Source of the DNA: Agrobacterium sp. AGB01
GTDB taxonomy: Bacteria > Pseudomonadota > Alphaproteobacteria > Rhizobiales > Rhizobiaceae
Length of the DNA: 64,000 nt
Direction: 5' to 3'
Assembly (NCBI RefSeq): GCF_014851585.1
Contig: NZ_JACVAB010000009.1
Coordinates: 1-64,000, forward strand
The position numbers and the translations under genes were made by a program. Shown here one piece after another: positions 35,656 through 44,179 of the stretch (positions are counted from its first letter, which is position 1; every line of letters starts with the position of its first letter). The notes under the pieces are model-generated. The model saw nothing but the letters and a program-made list of their open reading frames with translations, did not search any database and was not told where the DNA came from.

Positions 35656-36144
35656 CTCAAACACTCCCTGTGTGGTGATTGAGATTAGCTCTCATCCGCG
35701 TGAACGGCTGCTGAATGAACTGTGACGTTTTCAGGGCGCGGTTGGCTCACCGCGCGCGCGTAGGTCGCACACAAGCTTGAAATAGCAGCGATGCTCGCAA
35801 GAACGATGGCTGACTGATCAAGAAGCAAGCCGTGCTCCGCACGGAGGGCGCTGTTCCTTTGACGTTGCACGCACGCGCTGTTCAGGGCGAGGCACGCGAG
35901 CCGCCACACGATGTGATGCTCAGCATCACACTCGCATTTGCTGGCAGCAGCCGCACCTTCTCGAGCACACGGCTGTTCGTGCTGTGTCAAAGGCGTTGTG
36001 TTTTCCAGGGGAGTTTGTTCTGGGGAGAGAAGCGACCGGGTATCTGATGTGACCCGATGCGCTACTGTGTATTCAGGCGCAGTTGCTGCGCCCGTCCTGT
36101 CTTTTTAGAGCCGCCAATCGTCAGGCAACACATCAAGGACCTTG
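35656..36144. other. gap without a supported gene
   Basis: About 490 bp. A minus-strand frame (35685-35990) with a TTG start, no ribosome site and no family signal is not called. The base composition is like the flanks. Nothing else is recognised. Confidence 0.4.
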
Positions 36145-36363
36145 TCAGGCCTTTGCGCGCGATTTGCGCTTTGTCACTGTGGGCAGCTCTACAGGCGTTG
36201 CGGATTCCTGTGCCTCGCGCAACAAGCGCAAGCGTTCCGTCTTTTTGGCACGCTGGGCTTCATCCGTCGCAATGATCTGCCGTGCGGCTTGATCGGTTGC
36301 TGAGGCTTTATCCTGTGCAGATGCTCTGCCGGTTTTTAAGATTGGTTCTTTATTAATCGTCAT
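36145..36363 (-). CDS. small conserved protein downstream of rpsU
   Basis: A 72-residue hydrophilic protein (TINKEPILKTGRASAQDKAS, AARQIIATDEAQRAKKTERL) predicted as largely helical and charged. AAAGGAGG stands 5 nt before the ATG at 36363, an unusually strong ribosome site. It follows rpsU by 33 bp on the same strand, so it belongs to the cold-shock/ribosome block. No known family or function is recognised. Confidence 0.7.
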   Translation of the reverse strand: MTINKEPILKTGRASAQDKASATDQAARQIIATDEAQRAKKTERLRLLREAQESATPVELPTVTKRKSRAKA

Positions 36364-36396
36364 GACGACCTCCTTTCGTGAAGGGGCAACCAATGC

Positions 36397-36633
36397 TCAG
36401 CGAGTGTGCACAGCTTTTTTAGGGGCGGGGAGCAAACCCTCGCGCTGCAATTTTTTCCGCTGCAGTTTGCGGTGACGGCGAACGGCTTCGGCCTGTTCCC
36501 GATTTCTTTTTTCGGACGGTTTTTCATAGGCGCTACGGGCACGCATTTCGCGGAAAACGCCTTCGCGCTGCAATTTTTTCTTCAGGACACGAAGTGCCTG
36601 TTCGACGTTGTTTTCTCTAACGATGACCTGCAA
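36397..36633 (-). CDS. rpsU: 30S ribosomal protein S21
   Basis: The 78-residue S21, which helps 30S subunits select mRNA start sites. The family core [20 protein letters not shown] and the basic helix [17 protein letters not shown] are present, with the lysine/arginine-rich tail seen in Alphaproteobacteria. Hyphomicrobiales often have two rpsU copies, one of them linked to cspA-like genes, as here. Confidence 0.95.
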   Translation of the reverse strand: MQVIVRENNVEQALRVLKKKLQREGVFREMRARSAYEKPSEKRNREQAEAVRRHRKLQRKKLQREGLLPAPKKAVHTR

Positions 36634-36660
36634 AATATCTCCTTATCTGTACGTGGTGGA

Positions 36661-36951
36661 CTATTTTTTTGTTCTGACCGCAGTCAGATCAATCCAGCTG
36701 GCGTTGGTATCGCCGCGGGATGTCGGGGTCTTGGACTTCGGAGTGCCACGGGACGATGCGTCGGTGTCGATGTCGTCCTGGCCAATACTGCGGTCGAAAT
36801 TTTCGCCATCAATACGTATCCGGTAGCGGATCACGCCCTGAGTTTCGGGCAACACTGCAACGACTTCGCCAGTCCCATGGGGTTGGACACTGCCGCGTGT
36901 GCGCGTTTTGAGGACGATTTTATCGCCGCAGCGATAGGGAACTTTCAGCAT
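36661..36951 (-). CDS. conserved small protein upstream of rpsU
   Basis: A 96-residue protein with an N-terminal small beta-barrel-like region (CGDKIVLKTRTRGSVQPHG, GEVVAVLPETQGVIRYRIRI) resembling a KOW/SH3-type fold, and a polar C-terminal tail. It sits between cspA and rpsU on the same strand and ends 27 bp before rpsU, so co-expression with S21 is likely. A role in RNA or ribosome binding is a guess from fold and context. Confidence 0.65.
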   Translation of the reverse strand: MLKVPYRCGDKIVLKTRTRGSVQPHGTGEVVAVLPETQGVIRYRIRIDGENFDRSIGQDDIDTDASSRGTPKSKTPTSRGDTNASWIDLTAVRTKK

Positions 36952-36969
36952 GAGAATCTCCCATGTCTT

Positions 36970-37002
36970 AAAAAAATAAAGGCCGGGCGCAAACCCGACC
37001 TC
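36970..37002 (-). terminator. terminator of cspA
   Basis: Stem aggtcggg/cccggcct with a 6-nt loop and an A/T-rich tail on the minus strand, 59 bp beyond the cspA stop, separating it from the rpsU block. Confidence 0.75.
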
Positions 37003-37060
37003 TCACTGTCATCTACTCATGCCGCCAGTACATCCGTGGTCGGCGGAGCAAATGACAAAT

Positions 37061-37270
37061 TTATGCCGCCTGAAGGTTATCGGCAGAGTTCTTGCCAGAA
37101 CGGCGGTCCTGAACGAGTTCGTAGCGGATCTTCTGACCGTCTGTAAGCGAGCTGAGGCCAGCGCGCTCTACGGCAGAGATGTGTACGAAAACGTCGGTCG
37201 CGCCATCGTCAGGCTGAATGAAGCCGAAGCCCTTGGTTGCGTTGAACCACTTTACGGTGCCAGTGTTCAT
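37061..37270 (-). CDS. cspA: CspA-family cold-shock protein
   Basis: A 69-residue single-domain OB-fold RNA chaperone. Both nucleic-acid motifs are present: KGFGFI (RNP1) and VFVHI (RNP2), with [14 protein letters not shown] at the start. The ATG at 37270 has a GAAAGGAAA site. About 150 bp of leader separates it from AT-rich sequence, room for the long 5' UTR typical of cold-shock mRNAs. Several cspA paralogues usually occur per genome, so the exact symbol is conventional. Confidence 0.95.
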   Translation of the reverse strand: MNTGTVKWFNATKGFGFIQPDDGATDVFVHISAVERAGLSSLTDGQKIRYELVQDRRSGKNSADNLQAA

Positions 37271-37960
37271 AACGATTTCCTTTCATAGCAATCGTTGTTG
37301 TTCCTGCGAAACCTCGCAGGATTGGATCGATATTTTGAGAGGAAATCCGACGGGAGCAAAAGCTCTGGACCGGCGTCACAAGCAATGGTCGATAAGGCAA
37401 TATAGGATTAAATCTAAGGTTATGCAATCAACTTACCCGATTTAGTTCAAAACCACCCCGAAGTCATTGATTGGATAGAGATAAAATATCGAAATATTTT
37501 TCGATTTTTTAATTTTTCGGGCCAGTTTTTCTCGCTGGGTTGTATTTTTCGCGCCGGTTTTGGAAAATTCTTGAGGTGGCACTGCTGGCGAACACATTGC
37601 AACCGCTACATAAGTTTTGCTGTGTTGGGCGCAACTCAATGCGCCGGGCCATTGTTGTTTCCGGGTAGGGCGCTGCCCTGCCCATTGACCGATTGTGGCG
37701 GAAGAGGTGGAATTCGAACCCATTGTCCCGACCTCCGCTCTATTTTGTACAATATGCGATTTTAAGGCGTGTGCGTGCGTTCGGATTTAATCCTCCGGTA
37801 GTAGGCGAACTGGCGTTGGGTGACGGCTCTGACAACCGGAGAAATCGCATAAACGGTATGTCCAGGAGCCATCTCAAATGAAATATGTTGAGCCTTTGCT
37901 GGTCGCTTATTTCGCTTCCCATTGCAGGGCTGCGTTGCCAAACCAAAACCTTTCGATGGC
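37271..37960. other. cspA leader and AT-rich gap with a tRNA fragment
   Basis: About 690 bp without an intact gene. The left part is the cspA leader and promoter; 37440-37560 is strongly AT-rich (repeated cgaaatattttt and cgattttt). At 37696-37722 lies an inverted partial copy of the tRNA-Ser 3' end. Confidence 0.5.
37696..37722 (-). other. attachment-site-like fragment of tRNA-Ser 3' end
   Basis: Read on the minus strand, 26 of 27 bases match the T arm, acceptor strand and CCA of the tRNA-Ser gene at 32082-32108. The match stops at the T arm; the rest of the tRNA is not there. Integrases that use tRNA genes leave exactly such 3' fragments, but simple integration gives direct repeats while this copy is inverted. 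Confidence 0.5.
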
Positions 37961-38157
37961 ATGACAATTGTCGCCCTGAAGATGGACGCCAACGGCAAAC
38001 CCATCTCGGCAAACCCATCTCGGCAAAAATCCATCAGTCATCCGGTGACCCGAAAGCAGATGCCGACGCAATGGACCGCGCCAAGGCTGAAATCAACAGC
38101 GTGCACAGGAAGTTTAGGAGCGGCACAATTCTCGCGCCAGTGACGCCGAGAGGCTGA
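37961..38157 (+). pseudogene. small gene interrupted by a 14-bp tandem duplication
   Basis: The frame starts MTIVALKMDANGKPISA at 37961, then meets two adjacent copies of aaacccatctcggc (37997-38010, 38011-38024). Removing one copy restores a continuous frame that goes on as KIHQSSGDPKADADAMDRAK and EINSVHRKFRSGTILAPV to a stop at 38155-38157, about 60 residues. With both copies the reading shifts and the tail is lost. No family is recognised. Confidence 0.5.
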
Positions 38158-38227
38158 AACAGGGGTGAGGCACGTAACGAAGCCTCCTTCTATCGGTTAC
38201 TTCACGCCACCAAAATGGAAGCGAAAT

Positions 38228-38662
38228 CTACATAAGCGATCCAAGACCAAGTAAGCCTCCACTCATCGCTGAACTTGATTGTTTATTAAGGGGAGTACAA
38301 TGACCGTTTCTAAGATCAGTTTCGATAGAAATTCGATCCGCTTCACTTTTGGCCAAGAAATGTAAATGTAATTCATTCACGCCGAGATGAGCGGCTCTGA
38401 GTATCTTATCATATAAATGCTCTTGCAGTCGGCGTGCGGTGTCCGAGGTTTGCCCTATGTAAAGAGGGTGAGTTAAACCATCTGAATCTCGCCGCACCAA
38501 TATATATACGGATGGGAGATCAACGTGATTACCCCATAATGGATACACCGTCGTTATATGCCATTGCCCCGATCGTCCTTGCCAATGGTGATGAGGGCCG
38601 TATCCTTCAATTGAAGGGCGTTGGGTGAGTAAACCAAAAAAACCGGTTGTCATGCTCTGCAT
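38228..38662 (-). CDS. GIY-YIG-like small nuclease-fold protein
   Basis: A 144-residue protein whose residues about 50-135 follow the GIY-YIG pattern: SVYILVRRD, then PLYIGQTSDTARRLQEHLYD with the conserved tyrosine and arginine, and SIETDLRNGHCTPLN with the metal-binding glutamate. The first half carries a histidine/glycine-rich section (GYGPHHHWQGRSG). Stand-alone members of this fold occur in mobile DNA and as restriction-like or repair nucleases. GC content is lower than in core genes. ATG at 38662 or 38653. Confidence 0.65.
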   Translation of the reverse strand: MQSMTTGFFGLLTQRPSIEGYGPHHHWQGRSGQWHITTVYPLWGNHVDLPSVYILVRRDSDGLTHPLYIGQTSDTARRLQEHLYDKILRAAHLGVNELHLHFLAKSEADRISIETDLRNGHCTPLNKQSSSAMSGGLLGLGSLM

Positions 38663-38887
38663 CCCGATGATTCGTTGTCACTCACATAGAATGACAGAAC
38701 ATAACGGAAACGCAATAGTGGGTAATTTGATCGACAATACAAAATGTTGATTGGATGAAGGCAACTCTTCGCGCAGGAGCGGAAATTTTCTTCCTATTTT
38801 AAGTGTAAAATCAGATTGCTTGCCAGCAGTCATGCTTAAAGCGGCCGACGGATTCTGGCTTGCCTTCGTTAAGCTAGGGTCGACGAG
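38663..38887. other. AT-rich gap between accessory genes
   Basis: Promoter region of the GIY-YIG-like gene and end of the membrane-protein gene. No repeat or RNA is recognised. Confidence 0.4.
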
Positions 38888-40234
38888 TTAAAGACCGTCT
38901 TCTTTGTGTGTTTTATGCTCGATAACGAGATTTCGGTTGTACCCGCCGTTGACTGCACTGCCGTACTCGGATCTGCTAATTGATACGGTGGTTTCATCGA
39001 TCAATGTAACGTCTTGTGGGTGCCGCAGTATCTCTGTCGCATGCTTCGCATCAAAGATTTTGGTAAGTAACACCATAGCGCGCTCATCAAAAAACCTTTC
39101 TGCCTCAAAGACGTTGTTTTGGTTTGACCCATTTAGAGCGAGCCGCAACCGTGTCACCGCTTGCTGTTTTCCTGTGATATAGTACGAGATCTGATCCGCT
39201 AATGGTGCGTTTTTAAGCTTGAGTGATTTACTCGCAAACCACTCCCACTGGTTACGATGATAATCGTCTGTTACCATATCAAACTCACCAAGAAAATACC
39301 GTGCCTCTTGCGGTGACCAACCATCTGCACTTCTTACCGGGAGTGGTTTTTTCTCTATCTTGAAGCTTTTCTTGATTTCATCAATGGCTTCTTTAACGCC
39401 ATTCTTGTCGTCAACGTCGCGGGCAATAATGTCTCGTATTAAACGCCTTACGCCTTCTGAATTCCATCCAAATGCAATTATCGCTCTACGCTTCGCATAA
39501 CCGTAAATCGCTTCTTGTTTTGGTCGGCGAGCCAATTGAATGAAGCTGGTCTCATAGCTCATATATGTGGCGAGCAGAATAATGAAAGGAATGAACATTA
39601 GCCAAAGCAGTAACGGTAGCCCGAACTCGCGTAGTGTATTCACTGTCCAGTGTTCACCAACTGTGTTCGCTACCATCCAGTAACTAGAGCCGAGCATAAT
39701 TAAGCCCGCCAGAATTTGAAGTCTCCGAAGAAAAGATAAGAGACGGTGGAATTTGGGGTCGTCCCTAAGGCTATCACCAACTGCTAGCAGTAAAGTGACA
39801 AGCGCGAGTATTGGAAACAGTAAGAATTCAACCCAAAGGGGGAAGCTAACAAGTTCTGCGATAAATGTAATGACAGCTGATAGTGTGAGCGTATCCCTCA
39901 GTAATTTTCTTATTATTTTTCTGTCGTTTATAAATCGCTTTGCATCAAAGAAACTGCTGAATCCAACTGTTAACCACCACACTAGGGTTGATTTAAGATT
40001 GGGCCAATCCCAAAGGTCTAATTTGGCCAACAGCCAAACACACGTTGTCACGTAAAGCGACATTATCAACCAGACTGCGGCAAACTTCGGATTAAAAAAC
40101 GCGCGCGCCACGTCACCCAAAGATGTGACAAAACCTTTATAAATTGCGATGACTGGCAGTAACGCTAAATATGATAGGGTTGCGATTTCGCGATTGTTCA
40201 AATCAAAACCAAAACTTGATAGATAGTTGTACAT
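38888..40234 (-). CDS. low-GC polytopic membrane protein of unknown function
   Basis: A 448-residue protein with about seven membrane segments in residues 15-235 and a soluble C-terminal domain of about 210 residues. The C-terminal part has no motif that I recognise (GWNSEGVRRLIRDIIARDV, WSPQEARYFLGEFDMVTDDY). Codon use is clearly richer in A and T than in the neighbouring core genes, which points to transfer from another genome. It has no operon partner. A membrane-anchored effector in defence or conflict is one possibility, but nothing in the sequence shows it. Confidence 0.7.
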   Translation of the reverse strand: MYNYLSSFGFDLNNREIATLSYLALLPVIAIYKGFVTSLGDVARAFFNPKFAAVWLIMSLYVTTCVWLLAKLDLWDWPNLKSTLVWWLTVGFSSFFDAKRFINDRKIIRKLLRDTLTLSAVITFIAELVSFPLWVEFLLFPILALVTLLLAVGDSLRDDPKFHRLLSFLRRLQILAGLIMLGSSYWMVANTVGEHWTVNTLREFGLPLLLWLMFIPFIILLATYMSYETSFIQLARRPKQEAIYGYAKRRAIIAFGWNSEGVRRLIRDIIARDVDDKNGVKEAIDEIKKSFKIEKKPLPVRSADGWSPQEARYFLGEFDMVTDDYHRNQWEWFASKSLKLKNAPLADQISYYITGKQQAVTRLRLALNGSNQNNVFEAERFFDERAMVLLTKIFDAKHATEILRHPQDVTLIDETTVSISRSEYGSAVNGGYNRNLVIEHKTHKEDGL

Positions 40235-40688
40235 TCTGGTTTTACCTTAAGTAGATATCCGTTCTGGTAATTGGTGCTGTTGGCGGCAAACATGACCGCA
40301 TAAGTCTAACCATTTGAATATGTGGCTGGCTGTCCTTTGAATATTTGTGCGGCCATTATTTCACAGAAAAATTGAGATGTATGATATCGTTCCATCCGCT
40401 CTTTCGCCCACGCAAGGCAGTGCCACTTGCGTTCCCTAACAATCGAACGGATGCATAACACCTCCTGGCACCGCCTCCAGCCGCGCCATCTTCCGTCTCA
40501 TCAAAAAACTGACGTTTTCAAAAAAACATTGGAACCATTTCGTGATTGGCGCACTTACGAGCCTACCAGCGACACTACCACAAATTGTTATCCGTTAAAA
40601 TTATAGTCAAAAACTATAGTGCCGGTCCTTACTCAACCAATTTGTGTCCGGTAGGCTTAGAATCGAAATATGCGCGCAGGAGGATGGC
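40235..40688. other. AT-rich intergenic region
   Basis: About 450 bp between divergent genes. It should contain promoters for the membrane protein and the PAS protein. No gene, repeat or RNA is recognised. Confidence 0.4.
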
Positions 40689-41081
40689 GTGTCATCGCAA
40701 AGGCTTGAAATGCAGGACGAGAAGACCGGTTATTACACGTGGGATGTAATCGAAAATCTCGTCACGTTGGATTATGTGTGTGCAGATTTCTTTGAATTTT
40801 TACCCTGCCATGGCAGGGCCGGCGTACCCATTGAGGGCATTTTGCAAAAGATCGATGCGGACACCAGGGAGAGGGTGGCCAAGGAGATTTATGATGCGTT
40901 GATTGCCGGTGACTACTTCGAAACCGAATATCCGCTGAACAATACAGATGGCACGCTGCGCTGGATCCATGTGACCGGACGCATGATCATGGATACAGAC
41001 AATGTGCCGATACGGTCAATCGGCACCATGCGGGATATAACCGCAAACCGCCTGCCGGCCGCCAATATGATCGCCTCATAA
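40689..41081 (+). CDS. stand-alone PAS domain protein
   Basis: A 130-residue protein made of one PAS_3-type domain (TGYYTWDVIENLVTLDYVCA, LRWIHVTGRMIMDTDN, SIGTMRDIT end motif). No kinase, GGDEF or HTH output is attached, so it must act through a partner. The GTG at 40689 has an AGGAGG site 5 nt upstream and is preferred over the longer ATG start at 40644. A terminator follows at once. Similar short PAS proteins are common in Hyphomicrobiales and their partners are mostly unknown. Confidence 0.75.
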   Translation: MSSQRLEMQDEKTGYYTWDVIENLVTLDYVCADFFEFLPCHGRAGVPIEGILQKIDADTRERVAKEIYDALIAGDYFETEYPLNNTDGTLRWIHVTGRMIMDTDNVPIRSIGTMRDITANRLPAANMIAS

Positions 41082-41082
41082 A

Positions 41083-41108
41083 AAAAGCCCCGCATAAGCG
41101 GGGCTTTG
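41083..41108 (+). terminator. terminator of the PAS gene
   Basis: Stem aaagcccc/ggggcttt with a gcataagc loop directly after the stop codon. Confidence 0.85.
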
Positions 41109-41275
41109 AGTGTGTCATCAATCGTCTAGGCTTTTGTTATTCAAGGCATAGCGTTGATGTCTAGGCACGTGTCCGTCTATTTACCGTCAACTACGCGCCG
41201 CCCGAAAACGGGGGCTGAACTCTTTGACGGCATCGTCTTGGTGTTTGAACCAAAACTTTTGCGGACTTGTGGTTT

Positions 41276-41482
41276 TCAATGCCAGGTCTGGCGGCCATAC
41301 CAATCATCTACATCGGTCTTAGCGCGATCCTTGGCGAGGCCGTAACGTTCCTGCAACTTGCCTTCAAGCTGGTCACGTTTACCGGCAATCTGATCCAGGT
41401 CGTCATCAGTGAGTTTGCCCCACTGTTCCTTGATCTTGCCCTTAACCTGTTTCCAGTTTCCTTCAACACGGTTCCAGTCCAT
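41276..41482 (-). CDS. CsbD-like stress protein, copy 2
   Basis: A 68-residue CsbD family protein differing from the copy at 32573-32776 at roughly ten positions (DQIAGKRDQLEGKLQERYGL here). Start at the ATG 41482, after a GGAGG site. It is in inverted orientation to copy 1, and the two copies bracket the accessory region. Stress induction is expected from the family. Confidence 0.92.
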   Translation of the reverse strand: MDWNRVEGNWKQVKGKIKEQWGKLTDDDLDQIAGKRDQLEGKLQERYGLAKDRAKTDVDDWYGRQTWH

Positions 41483-41560
41483 TTGCGTTTCCTCCAAGTT
41501 AATTAAACACATAGAAGAAACGCTTGAATGGCCGAATGGTTCAGGAAAAAATGCCGGTTT

Positions 41561-42133
41561 TTAGTGCTGGCTGGATTCAGGGTTCTTCAAACGGCTGAGA
41601 AACTGGGCAAAAACCATGGTGCCTTCCGGCCATGGGCCGTGGCCGGATTCAGTGTTGATGTGGCCGGACATGCCGGCATCCACCAGCAACGAGCCCCATG
41701 CAGCGGCAATCTCGTCAGCATGCTCATAGGTGCCGAACGGGTCGTTGCGGCTGGCAATGGTCATTGCCGGAAACGGGAACGGTTCGCGCGGGTAGGGACC
41801 AAAGGTCATCAGGTGTTTTGGCCGGATGGTTGGGTTGGTGACATCTGGCGGTGCCACCAGAAATGCGCCGGCAACCTTGTGGCCAATTTCCGGAATGGCA
41901 TGCACCACGGTTGGTACGCCAAGCGAATGCGCCACCAGCACAACCGGTTTCGTGCAGGCATTGACGTCTTCAACCAGCCTAGTGATCCAGTCTTCACGCA
42001 CGGGCTTCGACCATTCGGCCTGCTCAACGCGGCGCGCGCTGCCAAGCTTCTGCTGCCAGCGGGATTGCCAGTGGTCTGGCCCGGAATTGGTGTAACCGGG
42101 AACGATGAGGATATCTGCTTCGGATGCTTTCAT
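41561..42133 (-). CDS. RBBP9/YdeN-family serine hydrolase
   Basis: A 190-residue alpha/beta hydrolase. The family hallmark PGYTNSGPDHWQSRW is at the N terminus, the nucleophile serine is in VAHSLGVPT, the acid is in SRNDPFGTY and the histidine is in SGHGPWPEG. The natural substrate of this family is mostly unknown. The frame is open to 42274 but the family begins at MKASEADILIVPGY; that ATG (42133) has no clear ribosome site, so a longer form is possible. It lies downstream of purB across a terminator. Confidence 0.85.
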   Translation of the reverse strand: MKASEADILIVPGYTNSGPDHWQSRWQQKLGSARRVEQAEWSKPVREDWITRLVEDVNACTKPVVLVAHSLGVPTVVHAIPEIGHKVAGAFLVAPPDVTNPTIRPKHLMTFGPYPREPFPFPAMTIASRNDPFGTYEHADEIAAAWGSLLVDAGMSGHINTESGHGPWPEGTMVFAQFLSRLKNPESSQH

Positions 42134-42249
42134 GGCGCTTATCTTGGTATCAATGTCACCGTATTCAAGATGGCGGTGAGGATTGTCGACATTGTCGGGG
42201 CTGCCCGGCGTGGTTTTGACGATGGGCCGCAAACCTGTCGTCATTATGA

Positions 42250-42273
42250 AAATGCCCGGACAAGGTCCGGGCA
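42250..42273 (-). terminator. rho-independent terminator of purB
   Basis: Stem tgcccgga/tccgggca with a 5-nt loop followed by a T run on the minus strand, 26 bp after the purB stop. Confidence 0.85.
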
Positions 42274-42298
42274 TCTGACACGGGCGTTACTGGTTCAA

Positions 42299-43606
42299 TC
42301 AGGCCTTGCCGAACACACGGTTGAAGATCGTATCAACATGTTTGGTGTGGTAGCCGAGGTCGAACTTTTCGCGGATGGCGTCTTCGGAAAGGGCTGCACG
42401 CACTTCCTCATCGCCCAGCAGTTCCTCCAGGAAGTCCGCGCCCTGTTCCCAGACCTTCATGGCGTTGCGCTGCACGAGGCGGTAGGAATCCTCGCGGGAA
42501 ACGCCAGCCTGTGTCAGTGCAAGCAGAACGCGCTGCGAATGCACGAGGCCACGGAACTTGTTGAGGTTCTTCAGCATGTTTTCCGGGTAGATCACCAGCT
42601 TTTCGACAACCCCGGCCAAGCGGTGCAGCGCAAAGTCGAGGGTGATGGTCGTATCAGGGCCAATGGCGCGCTCAACGCTGGAGTGGCTGATGTCACGCTC
42701 GTGCCACAGGGCAACGTTTTCCAGTGCTGGCACAACCGACATACGCACCAGACGGGCAAGGCCGGTCAGGTTTTCGGTCAAAACCGGGTTGCGCTTGTGT
42801 GGCATGGCCGACGAACCCTTCTGGCCCGGCGAGAAGAACTCTTCGGCTTCCAGAACTTCGGTGCGCTGCATGTGGCGGATTTCAATCGCCACATTTTCAA
42901 TCGACGAGGCGATGACGCCAAGCGTTGCAAAGAACATGGCGTGGCGGTCACGCGGAATAACCTGTGTGGAAACCGGCTCAGGGATCAGGCCCAGCTTTTC
43001 GCAGACATGTTCTTCAACGCGCGGGTCGATATTGGCAAAGGTACCAACTGCACCGGAAACGGCGCCGGTGGCAATTTCTGCACGGGCGTTGACCAGACGG
43101 GTGCGGTTACGGTCCATTTCCGCGTAGAAGCGGGCAAAGGTCAGACCCATTGTGGTCGGCTCGGCGTGAATGCCGTGGCTGCGGCCAATGCGGATCGTGT
43201 CCTTGTGTTCGAAGGCGCGGGTCTTCAGTGCAGCCAGTACGCGGTCCATGCCGGCAAGCAGAATGTCTGCGGCGCGAACCAGCTGAATGTTCAGCGTGGT
43301 GTCCAGCACGTCGGAAGAGGTCATGCCCTGGTGCACGAAGCGGCTGTCAGGACCGACAAATTCTGCCAGATGCGTCAGGAAGGCGATGACGTCATGTTTG
43401 GTAACGGCTTCGATTTCATCGATGCGCTCAACATTGAAAGTGGCGCTGCCGCCTTTTTCCCAGATTGTCTCAGCTGCCGACTTTGGAATGACGCCGATCT
43501 CGGCCAGCGCATCACAGGCATAGGCTTCGATTTCAAACCAGATACGGAACTTCGTTTCCGGCGACCAGATTGCGACCATTTCCGGCCGGGAATAGCGAGG
43601 GATCAT
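42299..43606 (-). CDS. purB: adenylosuccinate lyase
   Basis: Catalyses two steps of purine synthesis: cleavage of SAICAR and of adenylosuccinate. The 435-residue protein has the family blocks [37 protein letters not shown] with a catalytic histidine, and the mobile signature loop [11 protein letters not shown] with the catalytic serine. It is separate from the purCSQ and purL genes but within 16 kb of them. A membrane protein gene lies 60 bp upstream. Confidence 0.97.
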   Translation of the reverse strand: MIPRYSRPEMVAIWSPETKFRIWFEIEAYACDALAEIGVIPKSAAETIWEKGGSATFNVERIDEIEAVTKHDVIAFLTHLAEFVGPDSRFVHQGMTSSDVLDTTLNIQLVRAADILLAGMDRVLAALKTRAFEHKDTIRIGRSHGIHAEPTTMGLTFARFYAEMDRNRTRLVNARAEIATGAVSGAVGTFANIDPRVEEHVCEKLGLIPEPVSTQVIPRDRHAMFFATLGVIASSIENVAIEIRHMQRTEVLEAEEFFSPGQKGSSAMPHKRNPVLTENLTGLARLVRMSVVPALENVALWHERDISHSSVERAIGPDTTITLDFALHRLAGVVEKLVIYPENMLKNLNKFRGLVHSQRVLLALTQAGVSREDSYRLVQRNAMKVWEQGADFLEELLGDEEVRAALSEDAIREKFDLGYHTKHVDTIFNRVFGKA

Positions 43607-43666
43607 TGCTACCGCTTTCTATATGGTGAGAATTTGCAGCCCGTGTAGCAAAGTGTGACGCCAATC

Positions 43667-44155
43667 TCAACGCATTCGAAGGGAAAGGATGAAACTGGTT
43701 ACGAACAGACACACGATGCCCACGGGAAAATACAGCCAAAGGCCGATGATGGTGAACTGGTAGGTTGCGCCAAGCGTGGTGAACAACTGCTGGAAAAACC
43801 AGATCCGTGTCAGGAATGGCTCATGCCACTGCGCATAAAAAATGCGGTACTGCAGAGCAAACAGCAGCGCCGTCACGCCATAGGTGACAAGACAGAGACA
43901 CAGCGCAAAGGCGCAGAAGCGGGCGGTGGCCGGTTTTGAAAAGGCCAGATACCGCGCCAGCACCAAGGCAGGCGTAAAGGCAATGAAGGCACCGGCGAAA
44001 TAAAACGCCACGATCTGCCAGAAATGGTCGGTTTCGCCCCGGTGGCGCATATAAAGACCAATGACGCAGGAAAGCGCCATCGCAGCACCCCAGATGAATG
44101 GTCCGGCAAGTGCTGCGGTTTTTGAGGGCAGGGCGTGTTCAACCCGCTGTTTCAA
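43667..44155 (-). CDS. conserved membrane protein upstream of purB
   Basis: A 162-residue protein with four membrane helices (about residues 15-35, 45-70, 80-105 and 130-155). Motifs of interest are MRHRGETDHFWQIV and QYRIFYAQWHEPFL between helices. It lies in the order rpe, DUF2259, this gene, purB on one strand, separated by short gaps. I do not recognise the family; the position beside purB appears conserved in Brucellaceae as far as I recall. Confidence 0.65.
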   Translation of the reverse strand: MKQRVEHALPSKTAALAGPFIWGAAMALSCVIGLYMRHRGETDHFWQIVAFYFAGAFIAFTPALVLARYLAFSKPATARFCAFALCLCLVTYGVTALLFALQYRIFYAQWHEPFLTRIWFFQQLFTTLGATYQFTIIGLWLYFPVGIVCLFVTSFILSLRMR

Positions 44156-44179
44156 TGGACTGCCCTTTCAAGGCACCGC

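Noticed and set aside
35685-35990. A 101-codon minus-strand frame between the GCG_CRPN-like gene and the rpsU block
   Set aside because: TTG start, no ribosome site, unusual composition and no recognised family; left as unassigned.
37571-37765. A 64-codon frame with a GGIRTH-like peptide
   Set aside because: That peptide is what the antisense of a tRNA 3' end encodes; it comes from the tRNA-Ser fragment and not from a gene.
31462-41500. A complete integrative element at tRNA-Ser
   Set aside because: No integrase, excisionase or direct attachment repeat is present in the window; only an inverted tRNA fragment is found.
41528-43648. A 706-codon open frame antisense to purB and the hydrolase gene
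   Set aside because: Spans two real genes on the other strand and shows no family features.
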